This document shows, piece after piece, positions 45,714-55,800 of a stretch of 64,000 nt of DNA. The notes below the pieces were generated by a model, which was not told the origin of the DNA, ran no database searches, and saw nothing but the letters and a program-made list of their open reading frames with translations. The translations under genes were made by a program, and so were the position numbers. This stretch comes from Sporothrix humicola. Taxonomy: Eukaryota > Ascomycota > Sordariomycetes > Ophiostomatales > Ophiostomataceae. Where the stretch lies: the NCBI GenBank assembly GCA_021396245.1, contig WNYE01000043.1, positions 62,001 to 126,000 on the forward strand, in the 5' to 3' direction. Position 1 is the first letter of the stretch, and the number at the start of each line of letters is the position of its first letter.

Positions 45714-46628
45714 TCAAGGGTTGACGTATTGGCCGGGGATCAGCGTGTAGCCGTTGGAGTTCTTGACGGGCAGCTTCTCAATGTCCACGTCGTACAGCAC
45801 GCGCGTGTTGATCGGGCTCATGTTGGCAACGCGCTTGCGCCACATCATGGCCTCCTCGTTGCGGGCCTCCTCGGGCAGCTTGGCAATCTCCTCGTCCGAC
45901 AGGTTCGTCGGCAGGTTGGAGATGCACACGCCGCACTTTTGGCAGAAGCTCTTCTTGTTGATAATGTTGCGGAACGAGTAGAACCGCAGGTTGTTGTCCG
46001 GGTCGTGCACCGACACCTGGTCCGCCTTGGGGTAGAACCAGCGGTAGCCGTTGCGCTGGCAGATGCTGCAGTCGCACTCAATCACGCGGTCGCTCTGCTT
46101 GCTGCCGTCCAGCGTCTCGTCGAGCGGCTGCGACCGGAGCGCCACGCGCACGGCGCCGCAGTGGCAGCTGCCATAGTAAAGACGGGGATCGGCCGTGTGG
46201 TGGTCGCCCTGCGGCTCGCCCGTCGGCTCAACGCCCGTGAACGGGAACGGCTCGAACTTGGGGTCGAGAGCGGCGCCGTCAAAGCTGATCTTCTCGAGCG
46301 CCCAGACGTCCACAGGGCCCTGGAAGCAGCGAATGTTCAAGCCCTTGGACTTCTTGGGGTCGCTGGGCACAATGATGACGGGCGAGGCGCAGTTGCTGCA
46401 GAACTTGTGGTGGTAGCTCTGCTTGCCAAACGTGTACGAGCTGAGCTCGTCGATGCTTCCCTTGACAATGTTGATGTCCTTGCCCTCGGGTGGAAAAGCA
46501 AAAACATAGCCCTTGCGGAGGCAGATGCTGCAGTTGCAGACATAGGCCTTGGACAGAGGCTCAGGGAGAGTCACCTCGTAGACAAACTTGCCGCAATGGC
46601 AGTTGGCACGGTACGTAGTCTCGGACAT
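45714..46628 (-). CDS. tandem GFA/CENP-V domain protein
   Basis: Zinc-binding protein of the glutathione-dependent formaldehyde-activating (GFA)/CENP-V fold. Family members are linked to glutathione adducts; the substrate here cannot be told from sequence. Single exon, 304 residues, two complete GFA units. Unit 1 ligands: C10-H-C12, C31-N-C33-SI-C36, C77-SN-C80. Unit 2: C155-H-C157, C185-D-C187-SI-C190, C229-QK-C232. All ligand Cys are kept in both, so neither half looks degenerate; single-domain members are about 130-190 residues. The start is ATGTCCGAG at the end of the frame. A 315-codon frame on the opposite strand (45690-46637) is its antisense shadow. It is head-to-head with EGT1 across 6.2 kb. 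Confidence 0.9.
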   Translation of the reverse strand: MSETTYRANCHCGKFVYEVTLPEPLSKAYVCNCSICLRKGYVFAFPPEGKDINIVKGSIDELSSYTFGKQSYHHKFCSNCASPVIIVPSDPKKSKGLNIRCFQGPVDVWALEKISFDGAALDPKFEPFPFTGVEPTGEPQGDHHTADPRLYYGSCHCGAVRVALRSQPLDETLDGSKQSDRVIECDCSICQRNGYRWFYPKADQVSVHDPDNNLRFYSFRNIINKKSFCQKCGVCISNLPTNLSDEEIAKLPEEARNEEAMMWRKRVANMSPINTRVLYDVDIEKLPVKNSNGYTLIPGQYVNP

Positions 46629-47177
46629 GGTGATTGAGTAGTATGGTGGGATTTGGGATCAACTGAGATTGGGTTGAAGATTCGATTCGAAATAAGGTTT
46701 TGGGTTGGGTGGAGCTGCGTAAGACGGGCTGGCGGAAGTAACGTCAACCGATGATGCAGTAGCGCAGCTTTGGGAGATTGGGAAAATAAGAGTCAGAAGA
46801 GATAGTGAGGAATCTTTCTTGGAGAAACGAAGTTCCTAGTGAAAGCGGAATTGAATTAAATGCAGTGTCAGTCTAGCTTGATTTCAAATAGAGGAGAAGA
46901 GTGTAATGGATGGGATTGAAAAGAGGGGAGGGACGGATGCAATATATAGAAGACGGCTGAGGAGATAAAGACAAGAAAACGACGATCGTATCTCGTTTAC
47001 ATGACAGCTCTCAACAAGCGCCGACAGGCGGTAGTGGGCCACGTCCACCCGCTTGGGATATCGATGCTTGTTTTCTGTTGACCAACTGCGCGTGAATGCT
47101 GAATATCGATTGATGGATGTTGAATGTTGTATGTTGAGCGTTGTACTTTACCCCTTGTGTTTTGCTTTTTCTTTTTT

Positions 47178-47239
47178 GTGTTTCCTTTCCTTTTGTGTTT
47201 CCTTTCCTTTTGTGTTTCCTTTCCTTTTGTGTTTCCTTT
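47178..47239. repeat. 17-bp tandem repeat, about 3.6 copies
   Basis: Unit GTGTTTCCTTTCCTTTT starts at 47178, 47195, 47212 and 47229 (last copy partial) with identical sequence. Pyrimidine-rich minisatellite in non-coding DNA upstream of the GFA gene. Confidence 0.85.
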
Positions 47240-48047
47240 GTTGACGGCGTGAACAAATTGATAAGATCGGTTGGATTGGGGACCCGACCTGGTGAGGGGC
47301 ACTGACGAAAAGGGAAGAATAATGCGAATTGGGAGCCAAGAAGCGGTTGAATCAACTCCCGTACGAGAGAGCACAGCTGCGTGAAAATCGATGAATATGC
47401 AAAGTGGCTTTTCTTTGCTTTCTTTTGAGGTTGTTGGGATTCACAAAAAGGGGCAGGGTCTTGCACGTTGACAAGGCAATTACGCTAGAGGGAAGGAGCC
47501 AAGGCCTCATGAGATAAACTTGGGAGAGAAAGAACTCTCCGATGTCCCCATCGCAGCTGCTTCTATTCGGCTTTCCCGTGTTGATCGTAGCTTCTTGTTT
47601 CGGTTGAGATTCCACAACGGACCCTCGTAGCTTCCGAGAATCCAATTGCGCGCATCACACTCAGGCTCCCAGGCAACAACGCGGTTCGACTGCGCTTTCC
47701 CGCTCAATGTGCCACATAATTCCTGTTCTTGCCTGCCGAACGTGCATCTAGCAACAGATACGGGGTACGCAGTGCTACCTCTTGCCTTACGCTTGGCTTT
47801 TCTCTCTTTATTTTTAGTCTTTTTTCGTCTTTCAATTCACGCGAGTCAGGTCAATTCTTTCCTTGAATCTCGCTCTCGCCCCTCATTTTCCCTGCTTCAC
47901 CCTGCCACCTTCCCCTCTCGCTATCGCACCCGAACGCACCTTCCCCGCCCTTGGCGCGTTGCCCAGCGCCCTTTTCGAGACACGCAAATGACACGCAATC
48001 AGGTGACTCACGGGCGCCCTTAAGTGGTTTTCTTTAATTAAAAGGGC

Positions 48048-48058
48048 GTACGGAGTAC
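48048..48058. promoter_or_regulatory. GTACGGAGTAC motif
   Basis: Same 10-mer as at 52370-52379, and on the opposite strand at 37843-37853. Structure GTAC-n3-GTAC. Function unknown. Confidence 0.4.
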
Positions 48059-50171
48059 AGGCGCTACAGACTCTCAGACTGAACAGGGAAATCAACGGGC
48101 CAAACAAAGACTCCGCCACCCCAGCTTATACAAGCAGGAAAGAGCTGTAATGACACAGCTCCCAAGGACGCTCTTGCCAGGTCTCGATTTCTCAGAGTCT
48201 GGGGATCACGGCTCTTTTCTGCCTCCTTCATATCTCTTTTTATGTGCTTCAACATATCATGATGTCTTTTCCAATTACCCCAACTCCCCCCAACCCCTTC
48301 ATCCGCACTCAACAACTTAATGCTTCAACGACTAGCCGATCGGTCGGATTACTATTTTACCGAATGCAGGTATTGCAGCCTTACGTGGTTGTTGGGTGTT
48401 GGGGATGCCCTGATGATGGAAGACAACCCTCAATTATATGACAATGTTGAGCCTTATTCATCTCAAAAGTCTCCAGCAGTTAAGAAGCCTCATCTATCTG
48501 TGTCGAAATATCCCAACAATGAATATTCTAATCGTGGTTCGTACCTGGTATTAAGTCGAGTCAACTAAAATAGGTCGTCTCGTCTTCTTGCCGTTTTCCG
48601 AGTCTCATATCATCTCCTCTCTGCCTCCTCTTCCACTCTTGTTTCTACCTTGAATGGCTTGCCGCCGGCATTTTCTGAAAGAGCTATTCTTCCAGAGTCG
48701 TCTCGGGGCGCACAGGCGGACGGTCACAAGAACAGAACACTTTTCTTTGTCCTTCTTCCCTCTCGTCGTTGCTCACCTTGCTTTATCTCTTTGCTTCTCT
48801 TTTGCTTCTGTCCTTGCACAGTTCCTGCATCGTTCTAGTCACCGCTTCGACGCCGGTCGGATTTGCGTGTGGGGGTTAGCCTGCGAGAACCGGGAGAAAG
48901 CCCAGCGACGACGATAAAAAAGATATGGAAACGGCGAAAGAGCGAAACAACTGGTCAAGAACACAGCAGATCCACGATCCACGATGTTGCCCAACAGTCG
49001 GTGTATCTGTAGCCTGCTCACCTGGCCTCTCTGCATATCTTCTGTCCAGCTGTCTCGTCGAATTTGCTGTCTTTTGCTGTCTTGCTGCCCATTTATCGGT
49101 CATCTTACCTCTTTTTTCTCTGCACTTGCTGCATCTTCTTCAGTTTCTTCACGACAGCTGTCGTTGTGCTCCGCATTGAGGCGCCGTGCTCTGTCCGGGC
49201 GCATCCTTTCTTCTTGCGGGGATATCATGTGGTCATTGATCCAATGCTTGTCGTCTTCTTTGCGCAGTAATTCCTGTCTTCCTTCTTATTTTCTTCTTTC
49301 TTCTTCCGTTTTCTCGGGGCCTCATTTCTCCATGACTTTGTCCGTTCCTATTTTTCTGCCCTTTTTCTGCTTGCGTCCATTTTCTTATTTATTTTTTGCG
49401 GTGCGCACCCCACGCCCAGAAATACGCCGCTTGTGCGTTTGCCCACATTGGCTCCGAACCAGGCAAATCGCAGGCAATGCCATTATCTAACCGGAAATGC
49501 AAGAGGAAGAGAGAGGGGGAAAATAGAACAAACGGAGGAGAAATTTACTTTAAAGAGCTCCAGAAATGTCAGCAGAAAGGTAAGCTGCGAGTTTACCATA
49601 TGCAGTAGACGAGGCACAGCGTATTTTCGAAACAGCTGGCAAAGGTCACATGCATTGGAGCTGTGGGGAGGAGATGCAAAAAGGAACAAAAGAAGAGCGC
49701 TGGAAAGAACGAAAAAAAGACCACAAAACAGACCCAAAAGGGAAATAAACGAGAAGCAAACGAGAAGCAGGAGAGAACAACAGGGCTGTGATGTGCAAGC
49801 AGGGCACGGCCCAACGACCTAAAGGACGAGGAAGAACAAGGAGGGTGAGAGTGAGCCTGATCATCACTCCATCCCTCATCACTCGTTCCTTTTTGTCGTC
49901 TCTGTTCTGACTCGTGCAGGCTGCAGGGGAGAACAAGGAACGGAAAAGAAAAAAAAGAAGAAAAAAAGAAGAAACAGAAAAATAAATAACAAAAAGTGAA
50001 AGTGTGAAAGTCCTGCAGAAATGCAGTTTCCACCTGCACCCCGCAGCTGGCTGCATTGTATCGAACAGAAGCGAGAAGAGAGGAGGAATCTGTGCCGACC
50101 GTTTTCCAGCTCCAACAAGGCCAGGGCTCCGTTTCGTCTCACATCTCAGCCGCGTTTGCCACCGGCCTGTT

Positions 50172-50193
50172 TACATATGCAGAGGCATATGTA
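50172..50193. repeat. inverted repeat TACATATGC-4-GCATATGTA
   Basis: Perfect 9-bp arms with a 4-nt loop, directly followed by TATAAA (50201-50206). Looks like part of a promoter, yet the nearest gene start is 2.6 kb away. Confidence 0.55.
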
Positions 50194-50211
50194 TATCCCG
50201 TATAAATGTCG

Positions 50212-50239
50212 AGTTGTCAAGTTGTCAAGTTGTCAAGTT
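50212..50239. repeat. 8-bp tandem repeat AGTTGTCA, 3.5 copies
   Basis: Exact repeats of AGTTGTCA at 50212, 50220 and 50228 and a half copy at 50236, just after the TATAAA at 50201. Confidence 0.75.
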
Positions 50240-52318
50240 TGTTCATTAATTTCGTCCGCCGTCAAGGGCGTGGCGTTGGCGAAAGGCGAGGCTCAGTTGG
50301 GAAGTTGTGATTCCTCACGGCAAGGCTGCAGCTATTTTCTTGTTTATTCATCAAGTCGACAAGACTGGCAACTGGCTCGACGGATAGGCGGGCAGAGGGG
50401 ATCGCCGGACATTATGTTTGGGTGTGTTCGTTGACTTGCATCCGAAAGATCACTTCGAGTGCAATCGCTCAAGAAACTCGATCGAAAGTAGCCTCTATGG
50501 GAAAACGGTGCCCTGGCCTGCTGGCAGTAAAGGTTGGAAATCGCGCCTGGCTGCATCTTGGCCTGGGCTTGGCTGTCGGTTGATTTTTAGTGGTATCCGT
50601 CAGGTAAGAGTCGTGCAAGTGAGACACAACGGACGGAAATCTCACGGCCGGTGACGTATTGGACAGCGGTTCTCCGTACCTGGCGTGGGAGACAAACGCG
50701 GCAAGAGCGACACAGTGAGGGGAAAGGGGAAACTACAGCTCTGAAGCTCCAGCGCATCGGAAGATGGAGGCGAGGAAGGTGAGAACTGAGAGCCTGAGAC
50801 GCCCAGAAAGGCAGGAACAACCCCACCTCTGACTACAGGGAGCTCCACCACGTTTTCTTCCTTTTGGGTATGCGCCTTCCTTTGTCCCTGTATTACTCTA
50901 TCAGAATTACTAGAAACAACAACTTCAACGAACTGCGGATCGTGTAAGAAGTAATCTTACTTTGTACGAGGCTCGCTCCGTGAAATAGACAGAGAATCGA
51001 AGCCTTCAATCACTAGTTTGTTTGCACTTTTTCTGACATTTTATACCTTCAGTCTACCGTTCAGGTCTCTTCTATCTGAGCTGGCTTATACAGAACATGA
51101 ACTTTGCAAATGTATAGACGTGTGCCAAGATATAAAAGTCACTACTCGTAAAGCACGGAAGCCAAACGAAGTACAGTGGAAATCCATCTCGTAAGGAAGC
51201 ATATTATGGGCAAGAAACTGCGAGTGCTTATGGCATCTCCCTTAACCTTCCGCCTACTTCCTTTTTGGGTCATATTCGTGCCTTCTGGCACGTAGTCCTT
51301 TTGTCCACCGTACCTGCCCAACTCATGTTGTTGGTCGCTAGTTGCCCTGTCTCCTTCCTGCCTTGCCCGGCCGGCCTTTGTCTGCTCCTTCCGCCGTTGC
51401 CAAGCTTACCGATCATCCAGCCTCGAGACGTAAGAAATTCTGCTGCGGAAGGTGTGGAAGGCATGGAAGGTGTGGGACGGTGGTTCACTTTTCACGGTCT
51501 ACCAAAATCATATCACCAAAACCAGCCCTGTTACCCATAGCTTTGGCTGGATGCCGACTTGGACAGCCGTGAAAAGGGACAAGTGCCAAGAAAAAGAGGG
51601 CATAGTCTGAGGGTCGGCCGCCGGGGCTATTGAACGCGCCGTCGTCATCATTTTGGCACTTTTTTGGAGCTGCTAAAGCTGTTTTTTACTGCCTGCCAGC
51701 TCCAAGCTCCTTCCTCCCTCCGAACGACCCGGGAAAACATGCAGACGGGGCTTGGGAAGCTCGTGGAGCTAGTGCATGACTCTCCCGTTATGCTTTGTCA
51801 CCGAGGTGGGAAGGAGCGAACGGGAGACTGACAAAAGGTCACGAAAAGAAGGAACGATCCACGATGTGTTCGTGGAGAATAGGAGAAAGAATTAACGGCG
51901 ATCGAGGCCAAAACGGAGAAGATCTGTAGCATCTCTAGCATCTTTCGCATCTGTAGCCTCACGCCCCCCAACTCTGCCCCCCGTTTTCTATTTGTCCAAT
52001 GTATTTCTTTCCCCTCTTCCTTCCCACCCTCTCCCTAAATAGTGGATGCAAGCGATGTGAGCTGCATCTCTAGTGGGGTATGATCGAAGAAAACGGCCTT
52101 CCCAGAAGCAGCCAAGAAATCGCCCTTGAAAGAGCTGTACAAAGCTCCCTTCGTCGTTTCTTTTCGGTAGGAATCTTTACTGATGTACATGCAGATACAG
52201 AGCAAGACTGTGTGTGAATATACGCCGGTTAGGGGCCAGGCTGTGCTTCTTTTAGTAGTACCCTGAAAACAGGACGGATTCTCCAACCGACTGACACTAA
52301 CAGACAAAAATATCAGCC

Positions 52319-52333
52319 AATACGTCACGTATT
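52319..52333. promoter_or_regulatory. 15-bp palindrome AATACGTCACGTATT
   Basis: Exact 7-bp arms around a single C, about 480 bp upstream of the EGT1 start. It holds TACGTCA, the CRE/ATF core, read in both directions through ACGT steps. A bZIP stress regulator (Atf1-type) is an inference. Confidence 0.45.
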
Positions 52334-52369
52334 AGTGAACGTCCCTGCAAATTACGTGCCGCTTCAAAC

Positions 52370-52379
52370 TACGGAGTAC
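52370..52379. promoter_or_regulatory. TACGGAGTAC motif
   Basis: Third occurrence of this 10-mer in the window, 37 bp after the 15-bp palindrome and about 435 bp before the EGT1 start. Function unknown. Confidence 0.35.
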
Positions 52380-52677
52380 ACTTACAGAAGACGGCCGAAT
52401 CCATTAAACCTATGCCTCCGTTATCCGTCCGTTGTCCGTTCTTAACTTTGGTCTTCGGGCGGCCGTTTTCTGCTTTCCGTTTTGGACCTTTTACTTACGT
52501 CGTGCATTACTACGTCTGCTATTTTATTTTTGTCTTTCTCGCTTGTACTTTGTACCCTTTTTCTTTCCTCTCTCTTGTACTCTCTTTTACAACAACAAGT
52601 ACACATCTTATTCCTTTAATTTATATCCTCTTACCAAACAGCTACCTCCTCTCACTTGCCCGTCTCACGGCCTTTTC

Positions 52678-52685
52678 TATATAAA
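52678..52685 (+). promoter_or_regulatory. TATA box of EGT1
   Basis: TATATAAA 129 bp before the EGT1 ATG, after a CT-rich tract and followed by a CT-rich leader. Confidence 0.55.
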
Positions 52686-52813
52686 GACAGACAAAGACAC
52701 GCATCTTCGAAGCTCGTCCACGTTGCAGCTTCTATCAAGCTTGGGCATCGTCTTCTTTGCCTTTATCTCTTTTATTTTTCTATCACTGCATCACAGACTC
52801 CCGAATAGACACA

Positions 52814-55800
52814 ATGTCTCCTTCGGCAGAGCCTCTGGCGCCCCATGGCGGTGCTACGGGCACCGTCTCGCACAAGACAGCTCCGACCAACAAGGCCGAG
52901 GCATCAAGCACGACGGTTTCCAACGCAAATGGCTCCAGCTACAGCATTATCGACATCCGTCAGGCATCTGTGGAGATGAACCTCCGCGATGAGATTGTCT
53001 CCCAGTTTTGCCCCAAGAAGGGACCCCGGACGCTGCCGACTCTGCTCCTCTATGACGAGGCCGGCCTGCAGCTGTTTGAAGAGGTATGTGCCTTTTTGTC
53101 GTGTGTTCTCTTGTTTTCGTTGTCTGGTACCTTGGCTCCCAGCTTCTGCCAGTTCGCTCCTTCCTTCTTTTGCTGTCTGTCCGCTTTCTGCCTGTTTTCT
53201 GTCTGCTCCTTCTTGTTTGGGATGGTTGTGGCTACCGGCATAGCCATGCATCCCGCTGCTTGGCTGTCGTCGACTTTCTTTACCCCAGGAAATGACAGAC
53301 TCCAAGCCGGCCGTGCCAATGAGCATGCACTGTCGTCCCCCTCTTGTTCCTTGCTGTGTGCCCTCTCCATCACACCCTCCTTTTCGAGTTCCTTGGGATG
53401 GTCTCTGTGCCCTGTTTTCTCAGCCAATAAGCCCTGCCCGATCGCCGAGCTTTGCTTTTGTTTCCTTGCGCTGTTGTCACATATTGTTTATTTTGTGATA
53501 TTATCACCATTATCCTTCTTCTTATGTTTTTTGACGTCTTTTGATGTCTCTTCTAACAAGTATAGATCACATATCTCGAAGAGTACTATCTCACCAACAA
53601 TGAAATCGACGTTCTCACGGCTGCGGCTGTCGACATTGCTCGGCATATCCCCCAGGATACCATGGTCATTGAGCTCGGTAGCGGGTGAGTACCTTCCTTT
53701 TGGGGGTTCACAACATGAAATCCCCTTCTAACAACGTTTTATAGCAACCTTCGCAAAGTCAATCTGCTTCTCCAGGCCCTCGAACAGGCCGGCAAACGTG
53801 TCGAGTACTACGCCCTCGATCTGTCCCTCCAGGAACTCCACCGCACTCTGTCCCAGCTGCCTCGCTACAAGCACGTCCGCTGCTTTGGCCTGCTCGGCAC
53901 CTATGACGACGGCCGCGAGTGGCTCAAGACGCCAGCCATCCTGAACCGTCAAAAGTGCATCCTGACGCTCGGCTCGAGCATCGGCAACTTCCACCGCGAC
54001 GACGCCGCCGACTTCCTGCGCGGATTCTCCGACGTGCTCCACGACCAAGACTCGATCCTCGTCGGCCTCGATGGCTGTGTTGATGCAGCCAAGGTCTATC
54101 ATGCTTACAACGGTAACTACCTCCATCGTGGTTTCCCAAGTTCGGGGTCGTTCTTTCCATTTTGAAATACGAAAACACTAACGTTTGACCTCCTGCCAGA
54201 TAAGGAAGGACTCACACACAGGTATGCTCTTTCCTTCTTATGCCATTTGAGACTCTGAACGCCCCTTTCTGTTTTTCTCCATCTCCTTTCTCCTTTCTGT
54301 CGCCCTTTTCTTCCTTTTACTCACCGCCATCCAACCTCTCTAGATTCGTCCTCAACGGCCTCGTCAATGCCAACCGCATCCTCGGAAAGGAGGTCTTCAA
54401 TCTCGCCGATTGGCGTGTCATCGGCGAGTATGTCCACGACATTGACGGCGGCCGCCACCAGGCCTTCTTTGCTCCCGTCCGCGAAATCGAAGTTCTCGGC
54501 GAACGCCTCCAACCGCACGAACGTATCCAGATCGAACAGAGCGTCAAGTACTCGCCCGCCGAGGCCGACTACCTCTGGCGTTCTGCCGGCATGACCGAGG
54601 CCTACAAGTGGCAGAACGACAGCAAAGACCACGGTATGTACTGGATGACAAGAAACTGAAGCTTTTTTTTTCTTTTCTTTTTTCATCTCGACACCGAACA
54701 CCTCTTTTTTTTTCGACATCTTCTTCTTCTCCGTCTTCGTTTCCCAATTTCTCCGACATTTGCGCACGTCCACAGCTCTCGTTACCCAAAAATCGTATCA
54801 CATTCCCACCTGCATGAAATCCCACTTACACCGTTTCCCTACACATCCTCCTCTCCTCTTTTACTCGTTCCTCGCCCACATCCTCCCACACCCATCATGC
54901 AGCACCCCACGCTATTGCCTCTACGCTCCTCCCTTCAGCATCCGCCCCCCTCTTCCCCGGCTGGCCGTGTGACTTGGCTTGCCAGTGGATCCCATGCAGA
55001 ATGATGAAAAGGAAGCATCTCTTTCACACCACTTTTACACACTTTATCTCATTTATTGCTGTTTTGGTGCTGCGGTCCTCTCCTTGCACAAGTTCCCAAG
55101 TTCCTGCACCGAAAGGAGATGCAACCCTCTCTGCGCAACCCGACTCCAGTCATTTTTTTTTGTCTCCTGACTTTTCGGGATTCTCTCGTGTCATATTGCG
55201 GGGGGTTGCAGTGTTCCTTTATTCGTCCCTTTTCCTCGTTCGGTCGTTTCTTCTTTCGTCTTCTACGGCAGCCTCACTTTGTACATGCGGTTGCGCCTCA
55301 CATCATTTTTTTTCTTATTCGTCTGGCCCAGCAAGCCGACGCGAATTTTATCCTGATTTGCGTTCCCGTACACACCTTTTCGTTATGATGCGTCCCGAGC
55401 TTATTCACTTTGCCCGACGGCGCCCTTTTTGCTGCAACTTTGGCCGATGATAGCCTTGTCAGTCATGATTTGAGTAACAGTACTTGACCAGTGTTGAGTC
55501 CAAAATGCCTGGCGTCATAGCTAACAAGGCCCGACCGCTCCCCGTATCCCTAGCATCGAGCTTATCTCGCAAGTGTCTATAGCTCGATGTGTTAGCTTCT
55601 TTTTAGTGACTTTTGATTTACAAGTATTCCCAAAGATGTTGTAGATGCAGATCGCAGCTACAATCTCATATGTCATTGAACAAAACTGATATCAGATTCT
55701 ATTTCCTTTGTCTACAGGCCTTCACCTCCTCACAAAGCCCAAGATGCCGTTCAGTCTACTCCCCTCCGTCTACGCAAAGTCGATCCTCCCGTCGGTAAAA

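Larger units (their letters stand above)
46629..52813. other. GFA/EGT1 divergent spacer, no supportable gene
   Basis: 6.2 kb without a recognisable gene. Contents: 17-bp tandem repeat (47178-47239); GTACGGAGTAC (48048-48058); CT-rich plus-strand blocks near 47800-47950, 48590-48840 and 49020-49390; AG-rich block 49930-49990; an inverted repeat, TATA box and 8-bp repeat at 50172-50239; 15-bp palindrome 52319-52333; TACGGAGTAC 52370-52379; then the EGT1 CT-rich leader with TATA. Open frames up to 186 codons are compositional. The EGT1 promoter is probably the last ~500 bp. Confidence 0.5.

Noticed and set aside
45690..46637. 315-codon plus-strand frame across the GFA gene
   Set aside because: Its complement encodes two intact zinc-binding GFA units; the plus frame is a compositional shadow.
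52432..52992. 186-codon frame overlapping the EGT1 start
   Set aside because: It covers the CT-rich EGT1 leader and then exon 1 in the wrong frame.
54974..55450. 158-codon frame inside EGT1 intron 5, considered as a nested gene
   Set aside because: Ser/Phe/Cys-rich, no domain or codon bias of the neighbours, no TATA or leader of its own.
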